A stretch of 64,000 bases of DNA from Enteractinococcus helveticum (GCF_001657475.1 NZ_LXEY01000022.1:310001-374000), one strand, 5' to 3'; counted from the stretch's first letter, positions 8,076-17,338 are shown. Translations and numbers: made by a program. The notes: a model not told the origin generated them from the sequence alone.

Positions 8076-9038
8076 CTAACGTTGTTGCAGCATGGGCTGA
8101 CCCGTGAGAAGGCGGCGCCAATCGGTGGCAACGAGACTCAACAGTCCCGAACCGATAAGGAGCAGCACGCCAAGGACCAGCAGACCAACTTCAAACCAGG
8201 AGAGGCTCAGCCCACCACGACCGGAGTAGGCCTGCAAGGTACTGACCAGCACAATGAGCACGTACCCGAGGCTGGCTGCGCTGACCGTTGCGTACCGACG
8301 GGTGGGACTCCACTGCGTGAATAAGCCCAGCAGCCCAATGACCGGCAGGACTTGAATTGCATGCATGGCAATACCGTGCGGGTATTTCAAGATGCCTGCG
8401 TCACCGAACACAACACCGCTTGGCCCAAAGACGGCGTCATCATGACCGACGACAGCAGGTTGTACCCCGTGGGCGATGATCAGTGCCCCCAGCACTTGGC
8501 CTGCAAGTAACAACAGCATGCCGACCCGAATAGCCAAAATAATGCTGGAGGGCCCCCGGCGCATGTTGGTAAACGACAAGACTGTCAGGATCAGCAGAGT
8601 AGTCGCCACAATGGCCACGATAATACCCATTGCCTGAAAAACCATCGCATCGAAGGTCGTGGTGAAGTTGAAATGGGATGGCACGCCGCGCCAAGTTTGC
8701 ATCGTAATCAGTGCGGTTTCGGCAACACTGGCGAGGCCAAGTGACCCCAACAACACCCATGACACGGTCTTGGACAGCCGCAAGGCTGGGCAGATTAGCG
8801 CGATCGTGGCTGCGGTAATCCCAAAAGACAACCCGAACAGCATCGGCTTGCGCCATGACAGTGGTCCATCGAATGAACCGCCTGTGGCGAGTATGACGAT
8901 CCCATGGAAGATTCCCGAAGCGATCAGCAAGATCCCGCACGCTAGCAAAAAATGATGCGGTGCCTTAAGCCACCGTTGGGACCCTGGAGACAGCGTCGCC
9001 TCGCCCGTAGGTGATGGAGACGAAATATTGCGTGCCAT
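8076..9038 (-). CDS. Polytopic membrane protein, function unknown
   Basis: About 320 residues with eight to nine hydrophobic helices and no soluble domain. Recognisable conserved-looking spots are SFDGPLSWRKPMLFG after the first helix, and FGDAGILKYPHGIAMHAIQVLP near the middle, where charged and His residues sit close to membrane helices. I do not recognise a characterised family; proteins of this type are annotated only as hypothetical integral membrane proteins. An alternative ATG at 9080 would add 14 residues; neither start has a clear ribosome site. It is divergent from the BASS transporter gene. Confidence 0.6.
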   Translation of the reverse strand: MARNISSPSPTGEATLSPGSQRWLKAPHHFLLACGILLIASGIFHGIVILATGGSFDGPLSWRKPMLFGLSFGITAATIALICPALRLSKTVSWVLLGSLGLASVAETALITMQTWRGVPSHFNFTTTFDAMVFQAMGIIVAIVATTLLILTVLSFTNMRRGPSSIILAIRVGMLLLLAGQVLGALIIAHGVQPAVVGHDDAVFGPSGVVFGDAGILKYPHGIAMHAIQVLPVIGLLGLFTQWSPTRRYATVSAASLGYVLIVLVSTLQAYSGRGGLSLSWFEVGLLVLGVLLLIGSGLLSLVATDWRRLLTGQPMLQQR

Positions 9039-9234
9039 GACATGAATCGTACGTTGCGGAGGTGCACTGCAAGTAGCCATTGTTCAACGGCAGGCCCAAT
9101 TGTATTGCCGGGGGATTTTAGAAAATTTTCAAGTTATGCGTCATGTCAATCCTCCCGGTCATGTTGGCTGCTATCTTGCATAGAGCACTTCAGTAAGTGT
9201 GAAGCAGACGGCACGTGAGAGATAGGACGTAACG

Positions 9235-10245
9235 ATGACCAAGCCAGTCAATACTCAGCAACCAGGGCGGTCGGGTGAAGATCGATCCGCCCGCATTGCG
9301 GTAACGGTCTTTCCGGTCATCATTATCGTCGCGTTTCTCATCGGGTTTTTGTTCCCAACACAGACGGCACCGCTTGCGCAATACACCAACATTGCACTTG
9401 GCATCATCATGTTTGCCATGGGGATCACCCTGACCATCCCGGATTTTGCTTTGGTCATCAAACGACCACTACCAATTCTGCTGGGTGTCATCGCCCAGTA
9501 CGTGATCATGCCTACCCTGGCTGTGGCACTGGTCTTTGTCTTCCAATTGCCACCCGAACTCGCCGTTGGCGTGATTCTGGTGGGTTGTGCCCCGGGCGGC
9601 ACCTCGTCAAATGTCATTACCTACCTCGCCAAGGGTGATGTCGCACTGTCAGTCACGATGACGTCGGTTTCAACGCTGTTGGCCCCAATCTTCACACCGT
9701 TGCTGACCCTATGGTTAGCCGGTACCCTGCTGCCGGTGGATGCCGGCTCTATGGCGATGTCCATTGTCCAGATGGTGCTCCTTCCAATCGTTGCCGGACT
9801 GCTGGTCCGCTGGTTGCTGCGCACCTGGGTTGATAAAGTTCTGCCGCTATTGCCATGGGTCAGCGTGCTGGGTATTTCCTACGTCGTTGTTGCTGTGGTC
9901 TCGGGCTCTGCCGATCGCATCGTCGAAGCAGGCCTGCTGGTCTTAGCTGTCGTCATCCTGCACAACGGCCTGGGATACCTACTTGGTTACTTCGCAGCTC
10001 GGGTATTCAACTATCCAGAACGCGTCGCGCGCACCACCTCGGTAGAAGTCGGCATGCAAAACTCCGGACTGGCAGCCACACTTGCTGCAGCACATTTCAG
10101 CCCGGTCGCAGCGCTTCCAGCCGCGGTCTTCAGTGTGTGGCACAACATCTCCGGTGGCCTGTTGGCACTGTTCTTCCGTTACCGCTCGGCACGCCAAGAA
10201 CGACGTGACCTGGAAATCCAAGAAACACCCAGCAACGTCTCATAA
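9235..10245 (+). CDS. Bile acid:sodium symporter (BASS/SBF) family transporter
   Basis: 336 residues with about ten helices. The diagnostic motif GCAPGGTSSNVITYLAKGDVAL starts near residue 118 as two adjoining blocks, and its inverted-repeat partner is VEVGMQNSGLAAT near 264; in BASS proteins these form the Na+ sites at the crossover of discontinuous helices. Bacterial members carry bile acids, pantoate or other organic anions with sodium, so the substrate is open. AGGAC lies upstream of the ATG. It is divergent from the membrane protein at 8076-9038. Confidence 0.85.
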   Translation: MTKPVNTQQPGRSGEDRSARIAVTVFPVIIIVAFLIGFLFPTQTAPLAQYTNIALGIIMFAMGITLTIPDFALVIKRPLPILLGVIAQYVIMPTLAVALVFVFQLPPELAVGVILVGCAPGGTSSNVITYLAKGDVALSVTMTSVSTLLAPIFTPLLTLWLAGTLLPVDAGSMAMSIVQMVLLPIVAGLLVRWLLRTWVDKVLPLLPWVSVLGISYVVVAVVSGSADRIVEAGLLVLAVVILHNGLGYLLGYFAARVFNYPERVARTTSVEVGMQNSGLAATLAAAHFSPVAALPAAVFSVWHNISGGLLALFFRYRSARQERRDLEIQETPSNVS

Positions 10246-10397
10246 CCGCCCATCCGCACAAGCTCCTGGATTACGCTGGGTGCACACGATCATTCATGAG
10301 ACGACTCGCGTTGCGAACTGGGCACTCTGGGGTGGTAATTCGCCATCAACGTCCGGTCTGCACGTGGGCTGTAGCCACGACAGGTCAGGAGCACAGG

Positions 10398-10712
10398 ATG
10401 GCGTCGAATCACAATCGTTCGGTGGGAGCATTTTTTGCCGGGGTCTTCATGGTCAATAGTCTGGGACATTTCGCAACAGCGATTGCAGGAAAACAACACC
10501 TCACCCCGCTGGCAGGACGACGCTCAGGGCCTGCCGTCAACGCGCTATGGGGTGCCATGAATCTGGCCGGTGGGCTGGCCCTTGCCCGCCGGTAGACAAC
10601 ACCGGGTGCCCGATGGGGTCAGGAACTCCACAGCTTCGGTGTGGGTGCAGCGGCCATGAGTGGCTGGATGTTTGTCAGCGAGCTTGTCTGGCGGGTGAAT
10701 ACAACGGCATAA
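10398..10712 (+). pseudogene. Small membrane-protein gene interrupted by an in-frame TAG
   Basis: From the ATG at 10398 (AGGAG 8 nt upstream) the frame reads 65 residues, with hydrophobic helices and the block ALWGAMNLAGGLALARR, then TAG at 10593-10595. The same frame continues without a shift for 38 codons to TAA at 10710. This second part (GQELHSFGVGAAAMSGWMF, then ELVW) has the composition expected for the second half of such a protein. A single-base nonsense change is the simplest reading; sequencing error or readthrough are alternatives. The family is not named. Confidence 0.6.
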
Positions 10713-10803
10713 CACCGCATGCTGTCATTGTTGGGCACAATGCAGCGTGCGTCGTCGAGCGCGAGGAAAACAGGTCCTGACCGTCTGGTACTGCCACAAC
10801 TGG

Positions 10804-11721
10804 TTAGGACCGCATGCCGCGAATCACGCTGTCAAGAATTAAACTCTGTGCCCGTTGCACTTGGACTCCGGTGGCAAACCACTGGTGACCGTAATCGGAG
10901 GGCACCCAACGTGTCTTGCCAGCCTGACTGCCGTAGGCCGGGATCTGGATCTTCGCCTGTCGAAACTCAAAGACCTCCGGATGGCTGACCGCCAGCAGTG
11001 TGAGCGGATCACAGGGATTGGACTGTTCTAGGCCGTGATGGTGCCACCACGTCTGCGATTGCTCGACAATCAGCGCTGTAAGTGGATGCTCGGGTCTGGC
11101 TCGTTGGATCGTGTCTAGATCGGATGCAGCATAGGGTACTTGGCGGCACAGCTCGATGCCGATGCAGATAATGGGGATGCCCAGTTCCATGAACCGCGCG
11201 GCAGCCACGGCGTCGGAGAAGACATTGTGGTCGGGCCGGCCTTCCTCGAACTGGCCTGCCATGGCTACCACACATCGTGGTTTGACCTTGCAACCCTCCA
11301 GTGCCTCAACGGCATTGGTGAGCGGCCCGATGGCGGCGACGACCAGTGTCGAGCCGTGGGCCCGCAATGCGTCGGCATACACTGCGGCCGCGGTGGTTTC
11401 CGGGTCTTCAACCTGGCTGAGGTCGAATCCCTCGCCTTCGTGTCCGGTCCAGAACACATCGCGCCCAGATCTTGGTTCAGCACTGCCAAAACCAATAGGA
11501 ACGTCGTCTCGTCCAGCGATCGACAACGTAGCGGCGGCAATTCTGGCCCGAAGGTGAGTGTGTCCGTAGACCGTCGTCACGCCGACCAGTTTCAAGTTTT
11601 GGCTGCCCAAGATAAATAATAGAGCCAGTAAATCGTCCACATTAGAACCGATATCGGTGTCTAACAGTACGGGTGTTTGTGATGCATCTTCGGTGTTGGT
11701 GAGTGGTGGAGGTGTCGACAT
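10804..11721 (-). CDS. Nucleoside hydrolase (IunH-like), Cys-type
   Basis: 305 residues. The N-terminal Ca2+/ribose site reads LLDTDIGSNVDDLLAL (19-34), matching the DTD-x-G-x-x-x-DD signature of ribonucleoside hydrolases. VAAIGPLTNA follows, and MAGQFEEGR then DHNVFSDAVAA corresponds to the MGG..-E/N..-D-AA segment. Near the C-terminus the usual active-site HD-P-L reads NPCDPLTLLAV, with Cys for His, as in the poorly characterised group III enzymes. It should cleave an N-glycosidic bond of a nucleoside, but specificity is uncertain. The frame extends upstream to 11862, but the family begins near the ATG at 11721. Confidence 0.8.
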   Translation of the reverse strand: MSTPPPLTNTEDASQTPVLLDTDIGSNVDDLLALLFILGSQNLKLVGVTTVYGHTHLRARIAAATLSIAGRDDVPIGFGSAEPRSGRDVFWTGHEGEGFDLSQVEDPETTAAAVYADALRAHGSTLVVAAIGPLTNAVEALEGCKVKPRCVVAMAGQFEEGRPDHNVFSDAVAAARFMELGIPIICIGIELCRQVPYAASDLDTIQRARPEHPLTALIVEQSQTWWHHHGLEQSNPCDPLTLLAVSHPEVFEFRQAKIQIPAYGSQAGKTRWVPSDYGHQWFATGVQVQRAQSLILDSVIRGMRS

Positions 11722-12250
11722 GATGAGTGCTCGTTTCTCCCAAGCAGTCCGGCTGATGCGCCGCGCTTGTTCTTGCCTCTGTACCACCAACACTAACGGA
11801 AAACCTCCGTCAAAACGGGTTGCTAAAATACTAATCGACTCGTAGGTGAGCATATTTTTCATCGGCTCGACGTGTCTGATCGGACAACCCCGAGATGATG
11901 TTGTGTTCGCCAGGAATTGTCTCTGGAACCACGAACAAGATTCGGTGATTTTGCACTATGCGACCCTGTAGTATCCAAATGCCAGGAATACACATCGCGC
12001 AGCATGTCACGCTTTTTATCGTTGTGACCGCCTATGCGGTGGAGGATTTCGGACAATGCGCTAATTGCATCTACGATGAATGGGCCTTTGTTGAGCATGA
12101 CGGCCTCGGCCTGCTGCGCGGCGCCCGCATCGGTAATTTCGGTTCTGGAGGGTAGCTCGGATCAGGGTTCGATCCGTCGATTACCGGGCAGGTCAGTAGG
12201 TTATCCACAGGCCCATAAAAGAATTCTGACGCCAGTCCTAGGCTGTAGAC
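11722..12250. other. Intergenic stretch, no gene recognised
   Basis: A 529 bp divergent gap between the nucleoside hydrolase and the DUF4265-like gene. Frames of 60-100 codons exist on both strands but overlap each other and match nothing I know. A GGATC/GATCC hairpin with a GGGTTC-containing loop (12159-12175) resembles a tRNA T-arm only superficially. The last 12 bp hold the likely -10 (TAGGCT, 12239-12244) of the downstream gene. Confidence 0.45.
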
Positions 12251-12760
12251 ATGACACAGCACACCAAAGAAGACTCCATGAAATTCAAGTTGGCGTTGCA
12301 CCCCTGGCCAGAGTTCAACATACGAAGCGAGAGCCTGTGGGGACACTGGCTTGATCAGGAACAAGGCCTGGTCAGTTGCAAGAATAATGCTTTCTACGTC
12401 CCGCTTGCGGTCAATGACACTGTTCGTGTTGCCCGGGATAGATCCGGCATTTGGCAGGTGGTGGAGATTGTCAGACTGGCGGAGTCTGTCGTCACGCTAA
12501 CCTCATTCGACCCACCTGTGATGCCGAAACAAGCAGTGGCGGTCTATGACGGGTGGGTTGCCGAGGGCAAGTCCGTGTACACCGAGGGTCCGGGCAATGG
12601 AATGATGGTGACTGCTTGGCGAGAGTTCTTGTCAGTCGATGAGGTATTGGAAGCACTCTCACAGTGTTCGACGCACGGGTGGGCCATTTGGGAGATACTC
12701 ACGCCGGAACGGCGCAATCAGGAATTGGTGGAATGCGTTGATCTTGTACTCGGTGGCTAG
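12251..12760 (+). CDS. DUF4265-like hypothetical protein
   Basis: 169 residues, soluble, no signal peptide. The middle portion (R-x-E-S-L-W-G-H-W-L-D, C-K-N-N-A-F-Y-V-P-L-A-V-N-D-T-V-R-V-A-R-D) resembles DUF4265, a small family of unknown function in which a trypto-phan-rich loop is followed by N-x-P-F-F/Y and G/D-D-x-V. The ATG is 6 nt after TAGGCT and lacks a Shine-Dalgarno sequence, consistent with leaderless expression; a second ATG at residue 10 is possible. No partner gene. Confidence 0.5.
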   Translation: MTQHTKEDSMKFKLALHPWPEFNIRSESLWGHWLDQEQGLVSCKNNAFYVPLAVNDTVRVARDRSGIWQVVEIVRLAESVVTLTSFDPPVMPKQAVAVYDGWVAEGKSVYTEGPGNGMMVTAWREFLSVDEVLEALSQCSTHGWAIWEILTPERRNQELVECVDLVLGG

Positions 12761-12916
12761 AAACCGTGCTGAGTGCAGCAATAGCTGGCACTTGACGATG
12801 GCAGACCACCTCTGTGGATGTGACTCTTGGCGAGATAACACTTGGTATGCGCCGACATATTGTAGTCACCGCTGCCGAATGGATGGCCAACCTGGGCCCT
12901 GCCATAGGATGGGGCT

Positions 12917-13921
12917 ATGTGGATACGCGGCAGGCCCAAGCGCCAAACCAATAATGCCGAGCAGCGCACGCCGGTCAACCGTTTTGTGCGCGCGGTTCTC
13001 GGGTTCTTTGCCGCGCCGCGGGTCGATATGCGTGAAGATTATGAAAAAGTGCGCAGATTCCAACGTCACATTGCCGCACCCCGGGTTGCAACCAACCGCG
13101 CCGTCGACCACGAGGTGCCATCCGAATCGGGAACACACCACATCCCGGTCAGAGTCTTTCACCCCAAAGAACAAACCCGAGACGAGGTGCTGGTCTTTTT
13201 CCACGGCGGCGGTTGGGTTATCGGGGATGTCGAAAGCTACACGCCAACCTGTATCAACATGGCCGATCTGACCGGCGCCGTCGTCGTCGCCGTCGATTAC
13301 CGACTTGCCCCTGAATACCCGTTTCCTGCCGGTCTTGAGGACTGCTATCAAATCCTTCGCAGTTTATTAGATGACCCCAACCCGGCTGGCATGGAGGATG
13401 CCGACAACATTGTGCTGATCGGTGACTCAGCAGGAGCCAACCTGGCTGCGGCCGTGTCACTGCGCTTGCACCAGGAAGGCCACCGAGGTGTGGCTCGTCA
13501 GATTCTGTTGTATCCGGTCACGTATTGGGATCACGATCCGCAAACTTCACCGTTCGACTCGGTACGAGAACACGGCGAGGGCCTGCGACTGACCAACGCC
13601 GAAGTCCAAGCGTACTTTGACCTGTATGTTCCCGACCCCGCCGGCCGCAAAGCATGGGAGGTGGCGCCCCTAATGGCACAGGATCTGACCAACCAGCCCC
13701 GCACACTGGTCATCACCGCAGAACTCGACTTGCTGCGAGACGAAGGTGAAGCCTACGGGCAGGCATTACGATCGGCCGGAAACAACGTGCATATTCACCG
13801 GGTCAACGGCGCCCTGCACGGGTTTATCGCCCTGCCCAGACTCTCCCGAGCGCTGCGGGAGTCCTACGAGGTGATCACCGCATTCTTGGATGACGCCGAC
13901 CAAATACAGGACCCGACATGA
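12917..13921 (+). CDS. HSL-type alpha/beta hydrolase (esterase/lipase)
   Basis: 334 residues of the hormone-sensitive-lipase family: oxyanion motif HGGGW (96-100), VDYRLAPEYPFPA downstream, nucleophile GDSAG with Ser171, acid in AELDLLRDEG, and the catalytic His in NGALHGF. It hydrolyses short or medium acyl esters in the cytosol. TAGGAT ends 6 nt before the ATG and no ribosome site is seen, so the operon mRNA may be leaderless. It is the first gene of three joined by 4-bp overlaps with an HxxxDG acyltransferase and a zinc-ribbon membrane protein, suggesting a joint role in making and breaking an ester. Confidence 0.85.
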   Translation: MWIRGRPKRQTNNAEQRTPVNRFVRAVLGFFAAPRVDMREDYEKVRRFQRHIAAPRVATNRAVDHEVPSESGTHHIPVRVFHPKEQTRDEVLVFFHGGGWVIGDVESYTPTCINMADLTGAVVVAVDYRLAPEYPFPAGLEDCYQILRSLLDDPNPAGMEDADNIVLIGDSAGANLAAAVSLRLHQEGHRGVARQILLYPVTYWDHDPQTSPFDSVREHGEGLRLTNAEVQAYFDLYVPDPAGRKAWEVAPLMAQDLTNQPRTLVITAELDLLRDEGEAYGQALRSAGNNVHIHRVNGALHGFIALPRLSRALRESYEVITAFLDDADQIQDPT

Positions 13922-15267
13922 CGCGACGCAAATGGGTCCGATTAGACAACGCTTCGAATATTTTCCTGGCGGCACGCAGTGAAACCGACACCAAGGTCTT
14001 CCGGCTCAGTGCTGAGCTGGATCACGAGGTGGACCCCCAGCTGCTGCAAACCGCACTCGATATAACATACGACCGCTATACGCTGTATCATGCGGTGCTC
14101 CGCCGCGCGATCTTTTGGTACTACTTACAAGACAGCGATCTGCGCCCAACCGTGACACCGGATGAGCAACCGACGTGTGCTCCCATCTATGACGCCGACC
14201 GCACGGGTCTGTTATTTCGGGTCATATATCACCGGCAACGCGTCATCTTAGAGGTCTTCCACGCGCTGTCCGATGGCACCGGCGCCCTATGGTTTCTCAC
14301 GGACCTGGTGAGCGAATACATCCGGTTACGCTACCCGCACCGCCCCGAATTTACCGACACCTCCACAGCCCAGCTCATCGCCCAACCGGGGGCCGCCGAT
14401 GAGAACATCGCCGCACGAGATCTCGCCGTTGACAGCTTTGCCCAATACTTCCGACGGCGCAGCCTGTCCGATGACCAGGTCACAGACATTGAGGCCGACT
14501 CAAGCCTGACCACAACCACCAAGGTCTTCCAAGTCTCCGGAACCCGCACCCCCGACTACCGCACACGGGCCGTGGAACTGACCGCGTCCGCCAACGATGT
14601 GCTCACTTTGGCAAAAGCCGAAGGCGTGTCGATGACCATGTATCTCACCGCCCTATTTTTTGAAGCAATCCGCCGTTCCTCCGGTGGTTTCGGCAGATCT
14701 CGCACGGTGGCGGCAACGATCCCTGTCAACCTACGCCAGTTCTTCCCATCGGTGTCGCCCCGAAACTTTTTCGCCACCGTGCGCGTCGAACACACCTATG
14801 GTGAAGGCCCCGACGACATTGCTTCGGTCGGCCGACAACTGGAACAACAATTCCGACCCAAAGCCTCCCCGGAAGCACTGGGCAAAAAACTGCGCCGACT
14901 CACCCGGGTTGAGCGCTCGCCGGTATTACGCATCGTGCCACGCCCCCTCAAAGACGTCATCTTGCGTGGCCTGAACTGGGCCAATAACCGCGGGCTGACC
15001 GTTTCGGTTTCCAACCTGGGACGCGTGACTCTGCCCGAAACCATTGATGCCCACGTCGGAGCCATGGGCTTTCACGTCTCGGCCGTCCGCCCACAGATGT
15101 GCGTGATGTCGCACGCCGGACTCCTGACCATCAGCTTCACCTCACCGTTCATCGAAACTGACCACATCAGAGAATTCGCGCGCTATCTGACAGACCAGGG
15201 CATCGCGGTCACGGTCGCTGCAGCCCGGGTCACCGAAGCAGAACTCGCTCAGGAGCAAGAGCCATGA
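13918..15267 (+). CDS. HxxxDG acyltransferase (alcohol acetyltransferase/condensation-domain-like)
   Basis: 449 residues with the two-lobe CoA-dependent acyltransferase fold. The catalytic motif is FHALSDGTG, with His115 and Asp119-Gly120. The second lobe carries TIPVNLRQFFPS and, near the end, a V-S-N-L-G-R block like the latch segment of condensation-type enzymes. PapA, WS/DGAT and yeast alcohol acetyltransferases share this fold; both acceptor and acyl donor are unknown here. It begins inside the stop codon of the esterase gene (ATGA) and ends in the same manner over the next gene. Only one HxxxDG is present, as usual. Confidence 0.78.
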   Translation: MTRRKWVRLDNASNIFLAARSETDTKVFRLSAELDHEVDPQLLQTALDITYDRYTLYHAVLRRAIFWYYLQDSDLRPTVTPDEQPTCAPIYDADRTGLLFRVIYHRQRVILEVFHALSDGTGALWFLTDLVSEYIRLRYPHRPEFTDTSTAQLIAQPGAADENIAARDLAVDSFAQYFRRRSLSDDQVTDIEADSSLTTTTKVFQVSGTRTPDYRTRAVELTASANDVLTLAKAEGVSMTMYLTALFFEAIRRSSGGFGRSRTVAATIPVNLRQFFPSVSPRNFFATVRVEHTYGEGPDDIASVGRQLEQQFRPKASPEALGKKLRRLTRVERSPVLRIVPRPLKDVILRGLNWANNRGLTVSVSNLGRVTLPETIDAHVGAMGFHVSAVRPQMCVMSHAGLLTISFTSPFIETDHIREFARYLTDQGIAVTVAAARVTEAELAQEQEP

Positions 15268-15929
15268 AACGATGCCCCGAATGCTCAGTCGAAATCGCAG
15301 GCGGCTGGCAGCACTGCCCACTGTGTGCCAAACCCACCCGCGGTCACGCTGCACCCAGTCCCTTTCCAGCCATTGCTCTGAACTTCTCGCGACGGCACAT
15401 TTTCCGGATGTTGTTTTTTGGTTCCCTAGCGATCATCATCGGTTCCTTCGCAGTCCAACTGCTGCTGGGCCGCGGCGCGGCTGAATTCGGTGCGGTGCGC
15501 TCCGTATGGCTTGGCGTGGTCACCATGTGGCTGGTCGCGGTCATGGCGGTGCGCAAACGTCGCAACGTCGCCAAAAGTATCGTGTACCTGGTACTGATCG
15601 TCGGACTGGTGTGTCTCTACTGGGATTATCTCAACGGTTGGCAGGGGTGGTCGCTGAACTATGCCATCCCCATTGTGTGTGGTTCCTCCATCCTGGCGCT
15701 TTTGATCACTGTGTGGTCGATGCGCATGGAGGTCGGTAACTACATTATTTACAGTGGCATCACCATCCTGCTGGGCCTGTTGCCCATCGGGTTCTTAGTC
15801 TTCGGGTGGGTCACCACCACTCTGCCCTCGGCCATCTGCGTTGCCGTGAGCGTGATCGCACTGGTCGTCATCCAGGTTTACCGTGGCGCTGAAGTCCGGC
15901 ACGAACTTGCCAAACGCCTACACGTATAA
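15264..15929 (+). CDS. Zinc-ribbon polytopic membrane protein (DUF6320-like)
   Basis: 221 residues: a four-Cys zinc ribbon at the N-terminus (Cys4, Cys7, Cys18, Cys21) followed by six hydrophobic helices from about residue 45 to 210. I assign it to DUF6320-like proteins on this architecture and on its place after an HxxxDG acyltransferase. The function is unknown; it could anchor or regulate the acyltransferase at the membrane, which is inference. It is translationally coupled to the previous gene by an ATGA overlap. Confidence 0.6.
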   Translation: MKRCPECSVEIAGGWQHCPLCAKPTRGHAAPSPFPAIALNFSRRHIFRMLFFGSLAIIIGSFAVQLLLGRGAAEFGAVRSVWLGVVTMWLVAVMAVRKRRNVAKSIVYLVLIVGLVCLYWDYLNGWQGWSLNYAIPIVCGSSILALLITVWSMRMEVGNYIIYSGITILLGLLPIGFLVFGWVTTTLPSAICVAVSVIALVVIQVYRGAEVRHELAKRLHV

Positions 15930-16008
15930 GCCGTACACCGCTAGACTTTGAGGCAGCAACCGCGCCTGCCATTTGGGCACGCGAGTCCCGCGCCAGGAGG
16001 TTCACCTC

Positions 16009-16575
16009 ATGGGAACGCTGAGTTATGCAGTTACGATGTCGCTGGACGGCTACATTGCCGATACCAAAGGCGACTTCCAATGGGCCACCCCCAGCCCTGA
16101 AATCTTTGACGTCCACCTGCAACGCATGAGCGAAGTTTCCACAGAAATCATAGGGCGCAAGACCTATGAACTCATGCAATTCTGGGATATCTACCCAGAT
16201 TCCGATGAGTCCACGCCAGCCGAAAAAGTCTTTGGGCGTCTGTGGCAGCACATCGATAAAGTCGTGGCATCATCCACCCTGAGCCCAGCAGATATGGTCG
16301 CCGACGACGACGAACTGGTACCCCACCTGGAAGTGGAACGGATACGACGCATCGGCCAAGAGGTTGAGGGAGTCGTGGAGATCTTTGGCCCAACCACTGC
16401 CGCAGACGCAATCCGTGCGGGACTCATTGAGCGTTTTGAATTCTTTATCGTGCCGATCATCATTGGTGGCGGCCTAAAAGCCCTGCCCGAAGGGGTGGAG
16501 TTGGGCATGGAGCTTGTCGAACAGCGCACCTTCGACAACGGTACGGTCTACCTGCGCTATGAACGGAGCGCGTAG
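16009..16575 (+). CDS. Dihydrofolate-reductase-like protein (RibD C-terminal domain), paralogue B
   Basis: 188 residues, same family as the gene at 1579-2142: MSLDGYIAD, DFQWATPSPE, IIGRKTYELMQFWD, IFGPTTAADAI, and an ending of VYLRYER. NADPH-dependent reductase fold; substrate unknown. The ATG at 16009 follows AGGAGG by 9 nt, so the in-frame extension to 15973 is not used. It lies 79 bp after the zinc-ribbon membrane gene and could be the last gene of that transcript. Confidence 0.78.
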   Translation: MGTLSYAVTMSLDGYIADTKGDFQWATPSPEIFDVHLQRMSEVSTEIIGRKTYELMQFWDIYPDSDESTPAEKVFGRLWQHIDKVVASSTLSPADMVADDDELVPHLEVERIRRIGQEVEGVVEIFGPTTAADAIRAGLIERFEFFIVPIIIGGGLKALPEGVELGMELVEQRTFDNGTVYLRYERSA

Positions 16576-16717
16576 ATTTTCTGCGGTTTTCAAGTAATCG
16601 CACCCCAGAGGTAGCTTCTCTAGACCATCCCCGGTACGCTATGAGGTTGTTTGCCGCGGTTCTGTGCTGTTGGTGAAAGTCTTCTCACGTTACTAAAGCA
16701 CCGAAGGATGTGTTGTT

Positions 16718-17338
16718 ATGGATGGCTCATTTCTGTCTGGAGGGGCGCCCATCATCATCGGCCTGATCATCGTTCTCCTTATTATCTGGGGCATCGTGAT
16801 CTACAACCGGTTAGTCAAAGCTCGTAACGCTTCGAAGGAAGCGCTCCAAGGCATCGACGTCGCCCTAGAAACACGCTTTGACCAGATCAAAGCCCAAGCC
16901 GATGCTGCCTCTGGAATCGTCCAAACCGAAGTCGAGCTCATACTGAAAGCCACATCACTGCGCACCGGTCGCACCATTCGCGACCTGACCGTCGATGAAA
17001 AATCTGAGCTGAATGCATCGCTGAAAGAAGCCGAGCAGTACCTGATCCAACAAAGTCAACAGGGTCCGGGTGCACTTGCCTCAATTGAGAACTACCCGGA
17101 TATGAACACGTGGCAGAACGTTGAGTTGCTGCAACGTACCATCAATGAAGTTGAAGAGCGTCTGCAAGCTGCTCGTCGCGTCTACAACCGTGCTGCCACT
17201 GATTACAACACCAAACGCGAAGTCTTTCCAACCGTGCTGATCGCAGGCATGCTTGGCTTCCGCGAACACGAACTGTTTGAACTCACAGACCAACGCAAAC
17301 GCGCTCAGTACAACCTTGAAGGATTTCTCGACAAATGA
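16718..17338 (+). CDS. LemA-family membrane-anchored protein
   Basis: 206 residues: a short outside N-terminus, one strong membrane helix (about 10-31), then V-I-Y-N-R-L-V-K-A-R-N and a long alpha-helical coiled region ending near LTDQRKRAQYN, as in LemA proteins. LemA proteins are of unknown biochemical role and are often paired with other membrane proteins. The ATG overlap with the next gene's start indicates a two-gene unit with a DUF3137 protein. Confidence 0.82.
   Translation: MDGSFLSGGAPIIIGLIIVLLIIWGIVIYNRLVKARNASKEALQGIDVALETRFDQIKAQADAASGIVQTEVELILKATSLRTGRTIRDLTVDEKSELNASLKEAEQYLIQQSQQGPGALASIENYPDMNTWQNVELLQRTINEVEERLQAARRVYNRAATDYNTKREVFPTVLIAGMLGFREHELFELTDQRKRAQYNLEGFLDK

Noticed and set aside
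10593..10595. In-frame TAG as pyrrolysine
   Set aside because: No pyl genes are seen, and many genes in the window end with TAG, so it is a normal stop here.
12159..12175. GGGTTCGATCC resembling a tRNA T-arm
   Set aside because: The flanking bases do not form a 5-bp T stem with correct loop, and no anticodon or acceptor arm fits around it; it is a small GGATC/GATCC hairpin.
11859..12364. Overlapping frames of 65-106 codons on both strands
   Set aside because: They contradict each other, have no ribosome sites, and resemble no family.
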